Made by a program: the position numbers and the translations under genes. 7,178 bases of DNA, taken from the NCBI GenBank assembly GCA_937915975.1, contig CALGGL010000078.1:1-7178 (forward strand), in the 5' to 3' direction. A model generated the notes under the pieces. It saw only the letters and a program-made list of their open reading frames with translations. It was not told the DNA's origin and did no database searches. The stretch comes from an uncultured Lachnospiraceae bacterium (GTDB taxonomy: Bacteria > Bacillota > Clostridia > Lachnospirales > Lachnospiraceae). The number at the start of each line of letters is the position of its first letter. The first letter of the stretch is position 1. Of the stretch, positions 1-6,298 are shown in pieces.

Positions 1-24
1 CCCTACACGACGCTCTTCCGATCT
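1..24. other. Illumina TruSeq adapter left on the contig end
   Basis: The first 24 bases, beginning CCCTACACGACG and ending CTTCCGATCT, match the end of the standard Illumina TruSeq read-1 adapter. On the minus strand this appears as the usual read-through sequence AGATCGGAAGAGC joined directly to the tadB coding sequence. It is a library artefact and not genomic DNA. The genome begins at about base 25, and anything translated across the join is false. Confidence 0.97.
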
Positions 25-481
25 CATATATTTTTGATGCGGTAACAAGTTCCGAAAAATTTTTTATATCTTCGACTCCGCTTCTTTCCGAAAAATCCTC
101 AAGCAAATCCTCTATCCTTTTATTACACTCAAGCCCGTGAAGAATTATTTTTATCTCATCTGTTATGTATTTATATATCTCCCGGGTTTTTGTTAAATCC
201 TGATAGGTTTTGTAGAACGCTCTTTCCAATGAATACCCTGCATTGAGATTGCCTGACAGTGCTATAAGCATTTCCTTAAATTCCTTTGATAACTGTTTCT
301 TTTTCAATGCAGCACAGGCCTTTATATCATTTTTCCAAAGAAAAAATCCGAACGGAAGCAGTAACAATCCGCGGGCAAAGCTTCCGAAAAACAGATAACC
401 CACAAGCCCACCGATTGATATAATTTTGATAATTTCCTTTAATATCATATTTTTATCAGGTTTGTATTTCCTGTAATCCAT
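25..481 (-). CDS. tadB: TadB-like Tad pilus inner-membrane platform protein (GspF/T2SF family), 3' end missing
   Basis: I translated 152 codons from the ATG at 481 before the sequence runs into the adapter. The start has a clear AAGGAG site (489-494) seven bases upstream. The protein begins MDYRKYKPDK. Residues about 18-49 are hydrophobic and could form two membrane segments. From about residue 67 the sequence (FKEMLIALSGNLNAGYSLER) is typical of the start of the T2SF/GspF cytoplasmic domain found in TadB and TadC. The rest of that domain and the C-terminal membrane segments are missing. TadB normally pairs with TadC to form the membrane platform on which TadA drives pilus assembly. The gene starts inside the end of tadA (26-base overlap, 456-481), which suggests coupled translation. 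The call of TadB over TadC rests on gene order (directly after tadA). The missing end reflects the contig edge, not a broken gene. Confidence 0.88.
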
Positions 482-1712
482 CACACTTCTCCTTATAAAT
501 GTCATATAGCCCCGCATTTATTAATTTATCCGTATTGAACAAATCATTTACTTTCATAAGCGTACCTTTAACTCTTTTTTTTACCTCTCCTACCTCGACA
601 AATTCATATAATTTACTAAGTTCAATTTCACCCATATTTACCCTCTTTACCTCACTTATCTCTAAAACTTTTCTGCTTTTATCCCGCAGTCTTCCCAGAT
701 GAATAATAATATCCAGCGCTGAAGCTATCTGCATCCTTACGGCACCAAGCGGAATATCCATACCCATAAGAACCATAGTTTCAAGCCTTGACAGCATATC
801 CTTACTTGAGTTTGCATGACCGGTTGACAATGAACCGTCATGACCTGTATTCATAGCCTGAAGCATATCTATTGCTGCCGCATCACGTACCTCACCCACA
901 ATAATTCTATCCGGCCTCATCCTAAGACTTGTTTTAATCAAATCCCTTACCGTTATTTCATTTGTTCCTTCAACATTGGCATTTCTTGCCTCGAGCCTTA
1001 TAAGATTGGGAATTTCCTTTATCTGAAGCTCTGCCGCATCTTCGATTGTTATTATCCTTTCATCCTTTGGAATAAATGCTGACAGAGCATTCAGAAATGT
1101 TGTCTTGCCCGAGCCTGTACCGCCTGATATAAAAATATTATATTTTGCCTTAACAAGAAGCTTCAGCAGCTCCGAAGTTTTTTCATCAAGTGCTTCCAAT
1201 TCCACCAGCTTGTCCAAGGTCATAACTTCCTTTGGAAATTTTCTTATGGTAATCACAGAACCGCTCAAAGATGCCGGATACAAAACCATATTTACTCTGG
1301 AACCATCCTTAAGTCTTGCATCAACGATAGGACTGGCTTCATTAATTCTTCTGTTACAGTCAGCTACTATCTGCTGAACAACCGAATTAAGCTTTTCCTC
1401 TGACTCAAAGTTCTTTCCTGCCGGCTTTAGTTTTCCGTTTTTCTCGAGAAAAATATTGTTGTATCCGTTTACCATTATCTCCGTAATACTGTCATCCTCA
1501 ATATATTCCGTCAAAACATCCAGTCTCCTGAATGAATTAAACAGCTCCGTTCGAAGCTGCACCTTTTCTTTCAGCGGCAAATAGCCGCTCCTTGCCTCCT
1601 CCAGAATACATCTGTCTATTATTTTCCCGATATCCTCGTCTGTTGCCTCAACACTCAAATCAATTTCGGACATAATCCTATCTTTTAATCTTTGTTTTAT
1701 TCCTACCTCCAT
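456..1712 (-). CDS. tadA: TadA/CpaF pilus assembly ATPase (secretion ATPase superfamily)
   Basis: This 418-residue protein is a full-length TadA/CpaF-type hexameric ATPase that powers Tad pilus polymerisation from the cytoplasmic face of the membrane. The N-terminal region (1 to about 75) is charged and helical. Next comes the family N-domain (about 76-165), including EIMVNGYNNIF and a DARLKDGSRVN stretch. The catalytic core follows: Walker A GGTGSGKTT (197-205), an Asp box around IEDAAEL (223-229), Walker B RIIVGEVR (269-276) and a His box GHDGSLSTGH (290-299). All key residues are present, so it should be active. The ATG at 1712 lies one codon after the tadZ stop and has no Shine-Dalgarno upstream; the only such match, GGAGG, begins at the G of the ATG itself (1706-1710). 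Start by re-initiation, or a start a few codons further in, is therefore possible. The end overlaps tadB. Confidence 0.95.
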   Translation of the reverse strand: MEVGIKQRLKDRIMSEIDLSVEATDEDIGKIIDRCILEEARSGYLPLKEKVQLRTELFNSFRRLDVLTEYIEDDSITEIMVNGYNNIFLEKNGKLKPAGKNFESEEKLNSVVQQIVADCNRRINEASPIVDARLKDGSRVNMVLYPASLSGSVITIRKFPKEVMTLDKLVELEALDEKTSELLKLLVKAKYNIFISGGTGSGKTTFLNALSAFIPKDERIITIEDAAELQIKEIPNLIRLEARNANVEGTNEITVRDLIKTSLRMRPDRIIVGEVRDAAAIDMLQAMNTGHDGSLSTGHANSSKDMLSRLETMVLMGMDIPLGAVRMQIASALDIIIHLGRLRDKSRKVLEISEVKRVNMGEIELSKLYEFVEVGEVKKRVKGTLMKVNDLFNTDKLINAGLYDIYKEKCDGLQEIQT

Positions 1713-1715
1713 TTT

Positions 1716-2636
1716 TCACATGCCGCTTTGAATAATAAAATCCTTCATAGCCCGACTGCCAAAGTCCACCCTCGGAACCTCAACATAATTCACCTTTTTT
1801 TCAAGCTCTGCATACCTTTTTTCCGACATAATATTTTTAAATAAATCAAGCTTATTAACTGAGTTTTTATCCTTTAGCACGGGAACAAAAAGCTTATCCA
1901 TTGCCAACATAATATCCAAATTCGAAAAGACTCCTGTTCCTATATCAAAAACAATTCTCTTACATCCGGTATTCTTTTGAAGCAAATCGGCAAGCCACCG
2001 GACATGATTTTTATCTATCTGCTTTAAATCCGTGTAATCAAGTGACACAAACGCTTTTATGCCCGTTTCCTCATATATTTCATTAATTGTATCCAAAATC
2101 AGGACATTCTCGCCCGTAAGATAATACAAAAAACGCTCATATATTTCCCTGTACCTTTTTCCTTTATAGGTTTGATTATAAAATCCGGAGTACTCCTCAA
2201 AGCCCACATAAAAGCTGTCCTGATAATATTCGCAGATTCCTCTTGCAAGATTTGTTTTTCCCGATCTTCCCAGAGGAGAATACACTCCGTAAACATAACT
2301 GTTTGCATTGATAGTCTGTCTTCCCTCATTGAGCATCTCAATTATTTCCTTTGATATCTCATAAAGGCTCTGATACTTGTATATGTATCCGTATTCATCT
2401 TTTAATTCCTTATTATCCGTAAGTCTTATGACTCTTAAATCCGAATCCTCATATTCCGCATTTTGGTCAAGCAACAAAAGATCAAGTTTTTTTGTTCTTT
2501 TATATTCGGATATGGCATTGACTTTTGAAAAAGCTGATATTTTAAGCGGTATATCCTCCTTCATATTTATAAATTCCATAAATCCGATAACGTAGCCTGT
2601 GTCATTATCACATATTCCAACTCTGTAATCCTGCAT
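1716..2636 (-). CDS. tadZ: TadZ/CpaE pilus localisation protein: receiver-like domain plus ParA/MinD-type ATPase domain
   Basis: I chose the ATG at 2636 (306 residues, MQDYRVGIC...) because GGGAGG (2642-2647) stands five bases upstream. An upstream in-frame start at 2669 would overlap the previous gene and lacks such a site. Residues about 1-105 resemble a response-regulator receiver fold: RVGICDND, then KLDLLLLD (Asp57), VIRLT (Thr73) and YIYKYQ (Lys87). Residues about 113-306 form a ParA/MinD-like P-loop domain with Walker A SPLGRSGKT (120-128) and a switch-like FDIGTG (230-235). The signature lysine of MinD/ParA (KGGxGKT) is absent, as expected for the atypical ATPases of the TadZ/CpaE group. 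The same two-domain layout is known for Eubacterium rectale TadZ. TadZ acts at the membrane to position the Tad machine, often at a pole. It lies 13 bases after the peptidase gene and shares frame with tadA. Sequence similarity is low, so the assignment rests on fold pattern plus context. Confidence 0.85.
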   Translation of the reverse strand: MQDYRVGICDNDTGYVIGFMEFINMKEDIPLKISAFSKVNAISEYKRTKKLDLLLLDQNAEYEDSDLRVIRLTDNKELKDEYGYIYKYQSLYEISKEIIEMLNEGRQTINANSYVYGVYSPLGRSGKTNLARGICEYYQDSFYVGFEEYSGFYNQTYKGKRYREIYERFLYYLTGENVLILDTINEIYEETGIKAFVSLDYTDLKQIDKNHVRWLADLLQKNTGCKRIVFDIGTGVFSNLDIMLAMDKLFVPVLKDKNSVNKLDLFKNIMSEKRYAELEKKVNYVEVPRVDFGSRAMKDFIIQSGM

Positions 2637-2649
2637 GATAACCTCCCTA

Positions 2650-3081
2650 TCAGACACCTGCCATATCACATATGAAGTACACGGAACATGACAAAAAAAT
2701 CGGAACCGACAGATGCATTCTTGAAAAGCCGTAACGGTTTTTTTCTTTGCCTGCTAACCTTTTTACAAGCTTAAGAATGACGAACGCGAAAGAATAGATT
2801 GCTGCCATGACAAATGTCAAAAATATTACATTTATAATTTTTAATGATACAAACGCTCCTATTGCTGCAAGTAGTTTTATATCGCCTGCTCCCACAGCCT
2901 TTATAAGGAATAGTAAGTAAAGCATTACCACCGGACACATAATTCCCAACAAGCTCATTTTCACACCTGTAAACCCTTTTATAATTAAATTCAAAAATAA
3001 GCCTGTCATAACACCCGTAAAACTAATCTGATTTGGTATTTTATAGGTACGCAAATCACACACCATGGCAAAAAACGCCAA
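2650..3081 (-). CDS. tadV: A24-family prepilin peptidase (TadV/CpaA type), start uncertain
   Basis: This small polytopic membrane aspartic protease should cleave the leader of the Flp pilin and pseudopilins. Both catalytic sites are visible: CDLRTYKIPN with Asp9, and GAGDIK with Asp67 in the GxGD motif. Hydrophobic segments follow each, and there is no N-methyltransferase domain, as usual for the Tad type. The coordinates use a TTG at 3081 (143 residues), but this is unlikely to be the real start. It has no ribosome site and cuts short the first membrane helix. The frame is open up to a TGA at 3109-3111 and could begin at an ATT (3103-3105), eight bases after GGAGG, giving 151 residues. Alternatively an ATG at 3110-3112 could be used if one base of the T6 run at 3099-3104 were absent. 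It is the first gene of the tad operon, 13 bases before tadZ. Confidence 0.85.
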   Translation of the reverse strand: MAFFAMVCDLRTYKIPNQISFTGVMTGLFLNLIIKGFTGVKMSLLGIMCPVVMLYLLFLIKAVGAGDIKLLAAIGAFVSLKIINVIFLTFVMAAIYSFAFVILKLVKRLAGKEKNRYGFSRMHLSVPIFLSCSVYFICDMAGV

Positions 3082-3113
3082 AGTAATACCAAAGATATAA
3101 AAAATAACTCATA

Positions 3114-3120
3114 CCTCCCT
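3114..3120 (-). promoter_or_regulatory. Shine-Dalgarno site of the prepilin peptidase gene, oddly placed
   Basis: AGGGAGG on the minus strand is an excellent ribosome-binding site. The nearest ATG (3110-3112) is only one base away and is out of frame with the peptidase. The in-frame ATT at 3103-3105 is eight bases away, a normal distance. The TTG at 3081 is about 30 bases away, too far. This site shows that the annotated start is in doubt. Confidence 0.75.
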
Positions 3121-3174
3121 TTTATTAAATTATTAGTGAAAAAAATAATTAATAGATTTTCAGAGCTGACATAC

Positions 3175-3214
3175 AGGCTTTTTGCCAGCCTTTGATATAG
3201 CAGTTTTTCCTGCT
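3175..3214 (-). promoter_or_regulatory. Two small hairpins in the 5' leader of the tad mRNA
   Basis: The predicted transcript starts near 3216, and its leader of about 100 nt carries two short stem-loops. The first is AGCAG/CTGCT with a six-base GAAAAA loop (3199-3214), almost at the very 5' end. The second is AGGCT/AGCCT with a seven-base loop (3175-3191). Neither is followed by a U tract, so they are not terminators. A 5'-end hairpin could stabilise the mRNA. I cannot match the leader to any known riboswitch, and stems of five pairs may arise by chance. Confidence 0.35.
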
Positions 3215-3222
3215 GTATTTAG

Positions 3223-3251
3223 ACTATAGCATTCACTATTCTATATGTAAA
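3223..3251 (-). promoter_or_regulatory. Sigma-A promoter of the tad operon
   Basis: On the minus strand there is TTTACA (3246-3251), a 17-base spacer and TATAGT (3223-3228). A TG one base before the -10 gives the extended -10 form (TGCTATAGT). Both hexamers are one mismatch from consensus, and the spacing is ideal. Transcription should start near 3216, leaving a leader of about 100 nt before the prepilin peptidase. It lies downstream of the terminator of the ABC operon, so tad has its own promoter. Confidence 0.82.
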
Positions 3252-3258
3252 GAGTAAC

Positions 3259-3279
3259 TTTTGATACAATGTATCAAAA
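3259..3279. repeat. 21-bp palindrome just upstream of the tad promoter, likely an operator
   Basis: The arms TTTTGATACA and TGTATCAAAA are exact inverted copies of 10 bp around a single central A (3269). The centre lies about 53 bp upstream of the predicted start, and the edge is 7 bp from the -35 box. That is a common place for an activator, though a repressor could also act there. As RNA the stem would be AT-rich and lacks a U tract, so a terminator is unlikely. I do not recognise the motif as that of a particular regulator family. Confidence 0.6.
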
Positions 3280-3316
3280 ATCGGACAATTTGATTTTTAA
3301 AATGTGTTTTCGACAT

Positions 3317-3350
3317 AAAAAAAGAGCCCTTAAATCAGGCTCATTTTTTT
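3317..3350 (-). terminator. Intrinsic terminator of the ABC exporter operon (symmetrical, may work both ways)
   Basis: A GAGCC/GGCTC stem (3324-3328 with 3338-3342) encloses a nine-base loop and is flanked by seven A bases on one side and seven T bases on the other. On the minus strand this gives a hairpin followed by seven U, starting directly at the TAA of the last permease gene (3349-3351). Because the flanks are symmetrical, it could also stop transcription coming from the left on the plus strand. It separates the ABC operon from the tad promoter. Confidence 0.88.
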
Positions 3351-4371
3351 AAAAATAATATGGCGGACATAATCTTGCCAGAAATTCCATAAAAGCGTTA
3401 TACTTTCCTATATCAAAAAAGACTCCGCTTAAAACCATTGTAAGTACCAGCAAAACAGGCATAATTTTGTAAAAAGATTTACTTCTTTTAAACATAAGTC
3501 CGAGTATAAGTGATATACCCGCTACCGCAAGCATATACAAAAGCACATGAACAGCACTTTTTACCGGAGACATCTCTTTTAATATGAGCATAACAAAATA
3601 AGCAGTAATCCCCAGTGGCAAAACTGATGCCAATATATGTACAAACCTCATGGATATTCTTTCAAGGCTTCCCATAAGAAGATATATATTGTTCTCCCTG
3701 TCTGTTATATATGCCGCCGTTCCAAGTATTGCAGCCATAAATATAAACAGTCCGGCAATCTTCCTTATAGGAAGCTCCATCTTGGAATCCCTTGTAAAAT
3801 CGTTATATTCATCATATTCCCTGTCTGCGTTGAAAAGTCTGTCCGTTACGCTGTAATTATCGTATACTTCTTTTATTAAAGCTTTTTCATCCATAAGTGT
3901 TTCATCAAGCTCAATCAATTGTTTTTCATATAGTTCATATGAAGTATATCTGAACAGCTTCTCATATATTTCCTCAAAGGCAACCTTCGGAATAAAAGAA
4001 CCCGCCGTAACATATTCAATTATCCTACCCTCATATCCTTTTTCAACCGAATGCTTTATATAATCTTCGGGAATCACAAAGCCGGAATTGGCTTTTCCGC
4101 TTATTACATCTTTTTTCAATTCATCTATATCATCAACAACATAAAATGAAAAAACAGAATTGTCATTAATTAAATCATCCAGAAATCTTGATGCTTCATC
4201 GGATGTATCCTCACATAAAACAGCCGCTGTAATATAAAGGCTTTTCTTTTCTGACGGAATCATTACATAAAAAATACTCAGGCACAGCAAAAATAAAAGC
4301 ATTGCAATATATATCGGCTGCCTGATTGTTCTTTTTAGCATTATTCCAAAACGATTCAAAAATAGCTTCAT
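3349..4371 (-). CDS. ABC-2 type transporter permease, second subunit
   Basis: This is a 340-residue membrane protein with the layout of an ABC-2 exporter permease. It has a basic N-terminus and one membrane helix (about 19-39). A large hydrophilic domain of some 160 residues (40-203), predicted outside the membrane, follows. Four further hydrophobic segments lie at about 204-223, 243-263, 271-293 and 300-319, and the protein ends CPPYYF. The charged loop TDRENN after the second helix fits a cytoplasmic coupling helix. It stops sooner after its last helix than the sister permease, but the stop coincides with the terminator and I see no frameshift. A weak AGAAGG site lies upstream of the ATG at 4371, 13 bases after the previous stop. 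It probably pairs with the other permease as a heterodimer driven by the ATPase. The substrate is unknown; drugs, peptides, lantibiotics or lipids are all possible. Confidence 0.82.
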   Translation of the reverse strand: MKLFLNRFGIMLKRTIRQPIYIAMLLFLLCLSIFYVMIPSEKKSLYITAAVLCEDTSDEASRFLDDLINDNSVFSFYVVDDIDELKKDVISGKANSGFVIPEDYIKHSVEKGYEGRIIEYVTAGSFIPKVAFEEIYEKLFRYTSYELYEKQLIELDETLMDEKALIKEVYDNYSVTDRLFNADREYDEYNDFTRDSKMELPIRKIAGLFIFMAAILGTAAYITDRENNIYLLMGSLERISMRFVHILASVLPLGITAYFVMLILKEMSPVKSAVHVLLYMLAVAGISLILGLMFKRSKSFYKIMPVLLVLTMVLSGVFFDIGKYNAFMEFLARLCPPYYF

Positions 4372-4384
4372 AATCTGCCTTCTT

Positions 4385-5491
4385 TTAATACAAAATAACC
4401 ATCAACGTCTTCAAAAGATATGTCATAGGATTTACCGCCGCAACACCTCTCATAAATTCCGGCATAAGCAAAAGTGGAATAAACCCTCCCGCAAGATAAA
4501 TCAGGATAACAACTCCCAAAAATAAAACAATATCTATAACATGCTCAGAGGTGATAAGCTCGGACAAGATAAATGCTATACCCGCTATCAAAATTAAAAC
4601 AGGAATAAAAGTAACGAGCGAGCTTATCTTAGCTCCTTTTTTAAAAATGCCCAGCATTATGAAGATAAAAAGATATACTGTATAGAGAAGTCCCGTCCCA
4701 CATATTATACTTGAGAGCGAAAGCTTAATGCTGCTCACTCCCGACATACGCTGAAGCATTTTGTAGGATGAATTATGACCCTTATAAAAAGAGATAAGCC
4801 AAAAGCACATAATAAACATTACAAGAATAATCATAGAACAGGTAAATTGCTGTTCAAGAGAATAATTATCGCTTGAGTCAATCTCTTTAATCTCATATTC
4901 TCCCGTTCTGGCAAATACATCTGTCATAAGTCTTGTATTTAAAACATTAGATTCTTTTTTTACCAATTCATCCTCAAAGCCGCGAGCGGTAGCTATGGTT
5001 CTGTATGAAAGCACCGCAGTTCGTGCATTTCCGTAAAGCCTTGATATTATCATTACTATATCATTTACAAGATAGCCCTCAAAGGAATCATCATCGCTGA
5101 AATACACCCGTATTGCAGACTCCTCGCTTCCCATATCCGAAACAAAATTTCCCGGAACAACAAGAAGTGCCGCAACCTCATTATTCACAAGCATATTTTT
5201 TCCTTCTTCCTCCGACTCAACCTGAATAAGCGATGCACTTTCTTTTATACTTTCCATATCCGTAATTATATCTATCTGACTTTGTCCGGGCTCATCATCC
5301 GCACCCACATAATATGCAACCTTTGCGCTCGAAAAATCTTCTTTGTCAAAAACAAAATATTTTGCATAGTAGGTTATTATCCCCGCCATGGCAACAAAAA
5401 TAACAGCCGTTACAAAAAAACCGGGAAGGCTTCTGACAGCACGCTTTATGTCAGCTCTTAAGGTTCTTTTGAATTGACTGTTACTAAGCAT
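4385..5491 (-). CDS. ABC-2 type transporter permease, first subunit
   Basis: This 368-residue permease begins with a basic cytoplasmic stretch (RADIKRAVR), one helix (about 24-44), then an acidic domain of about 170 residues (45-215) predicted outside the cell. The remaining helices are at about 216-236, 259-281, 290-312 and 317-341. The C-terminal pattern GGFIPLLLMPEF followed by VNPMTYLL is typical of ABC-2 membrane proteins. It is only distantly similar to its downstream partner, which points to a heterodimer. The ATG at 5491 overlaps the ATPase stop by eight bases (5484-5491), with a G-rich site (GGGGG) seven bases before it, so the two are probably translated together. The long outer domain recalls ABC-2 permeases of the YhgE/antimicrobial-peptide exporter kind, but I cannot name a substrate. 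Confidence 0.83.
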   Translation of the reverse strand: MLSNSQFKRTLRADIKRAVRSLPGFFVTAVIFVAMAGIITYYAKYFVFDKEDFSSAKVAYYVGADDEPGQSQIDIITDMESIKESASLIQVESEEEGKNMLVNNEVAALLVVPGNFVSDMGSEESAIRVYFSDDDSFEGYLVNDIVMIISRLYGNARTAVLSYRTIATARGFEDELVKKESNVLNTRLMTDVFARTGEYEIKEIDSSDNYSLEQQFTCSMIILVMFIMCFWLISFYKGHNSSYKMLQRMSGVSSIKLSLSSIICGTGLLYTVYLFIFIMLGIFKKGAKISSLVTFIPVLILIAGIAFILSELITSEHVIDIVLFLGVVILIYLAGGFIPLLLMPEFMRGVAAVNPMTYLLKTLMVILY

Positions 5492-6170
5492 TTGTGTTCC
5501 CCCTGAGCAAATCTATGTATCTTATACCCGAACTTCTGTTAATCTCTGAAACAGATCCGTTTTGTATAAAATATATCCTGTCACAAAAATCCAATACAGT
5601 TTCCTCATGCGAAGCAACAACTACGGTTCCTCCCGCCCGCTTGTAGGTTTCTATATATTTCATAATATCGTGTTTTGCAACCATATCAAGAGCCGCAAAC
5701 GGTTCGTCCATGAGAAGTATGGCAGGATTGGTGATAAGAGTAGCGGTTATGGAAAGTCTCTTTTTCATTCCGCCTGATAAATCCTTTACCTTTTTATCCG
5801 CAAATTCATGCACTCCGAGTATTGAAAGAGGCGGTGTACCGATTAATTCCAACATTTCATCCTTACCGAGAGCAGACCAGATCATAAGATTATCCAGACA
5901 TGAAAGCTCAGCAATAAGCGGATTTTCCTGCGGAACAAAGCCTATAAATTTTCTGTAATCATCCGGTTTTTCGGATAGCTTAATATCATTTATGCTAAGT
6001 TCTCCTTTTTCCGCTTTTTTTGCTCCGGCAATAACAGAAAGCAAAGTAGACTTACCTGAACCGTTTGCTCCAAGTAAGCCTATCACCTCTCCCGGAACAG
6101 CACTAAGACTTATGTCCGAAAGTATTGTTCTTTTTTTATATTTTACTACAATCCCGTCCAGCTTTAACAT
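5484..6170 (-). CDS. ABC transporter ATP-binding protein (ABC-2 exporter ATPase)
   Basis: This 228-residue nucleotide-binding subunit has every ABC motif in order. These are Walker A GANGSGKST (34-42), Q-loop VPQENP (Gln81), signature LSGGM (131-135), Walker B ILLMDEP with catalytic Glu156, D-loop AALD (159-162) and H-loop SHEE (His188). It is a short, single-domain ATPase of the kind paired with ABC-2 permeases, and it precedes two such permeases in the same operon. The ATG at 6170 has an AAGGAG site (6179-6184) eight bases upstream. It should be fully active and drive export through the heterodimer. Substrate and physiological role cannot be read from the sequence. No regulator gene such as a GntR or two-component system is visible beside it, so it may be controlled from elsewhere. 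Confidence 0.94.
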   Translation of the reverse strand: MLKLDGIVVKYKKRTILSDISLSAVPGEVIGLLGANGSGKSTLLSVIAGAKKAEKGELSINDIKLSEKPDDYRKFIGFVPQENPLIAELSCLDNLMIWSALGKDEMLELIGTPPLSILGVHEFADKKVKDLSGGMKKRLSITATLITNPAILLMDEPFAALDMVAKHDIMKYIETYKRAGGTVVVASHEETVLDFCDRIYFIQNGSVSEINRSSGIRYIDLLRGNTNA

Positions 6171-6245
6171 ATAAGTGTCTCCTTTTAAAGAGCATCATTA
6201 ATTCTTTGATATCCTTAATAATATCACTGCAGACTTCATCTACAC

Positions 6246-6279
6246 ATTATATAGTAACTTATTTATAAAGTCACGTCAA
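6246..6279 (-). promoter_or_regulatory. Probable promoter of the ABC exporter operon
   Basis: On the minus strand TTGACG (6274-6279) lies 17 bases from TACTAT (6251-6256). A perfect TATAAT (6246-6251) overlaps that -10 by one base but has a poorer -35. Either gives a start near 6240, about 70 nt before the ATPase ATG. It sits after the stop of the upstream gene (6299), with no convincing terminator between, so some read-through from that gene is also possible. Confidence 0.7.
6254..6274. repeat. Imperfect inverted repeat within the ABC operon promoter, possible operator
   Basis: GTAACTT (6254-6260) and AAGTCAC (6268-6274) are inverted copies with six of seven pairs matching, separated by seven A/T bases. 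The element fills the space between the -35 and -10 boxes, where a bound protein would block RNA polymerase. The region is AT-rich, so a chance match is quite possible. Confidence 0.35.
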
Positions 6280-6298
6280 ACACCTTTTAACTTATATG

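Noticed and set aside
2099..2354. Short open frames within tadZ on both strands
   Set aside because: They lie in other frames of a gene with clear domain features and show no motifs of their own.
2636..2669. Upstream start for TadZ adding eleven residues
   Set aside because: It overlaps the peptidase gene and has no ribosome site, whereas the ATG at 2636 has GGGAGG at the right distance.
3259..3279. Palindrome as a second terminator of the ABC operon
   Set aside because: It is AT-rich, has no U tract after it, and a strong terminator already stands at 3317-3350.
3349..3420. Possible truncation of the second permease at its C-terminus
   Set aside because: Adding or removing a base in the T run near the stop does not extend the protein usefully, and the stop sits neatly on the terminator.
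3251..6260. AGTAACTT present near both promoters (3253-3260 and 6253-6260), as if a shared regulator site
   Set aside because: Only eight AT-rich bases match, and they lie at different positions relative to the -35 and -10 boxes, so chance is the simpler explanation.
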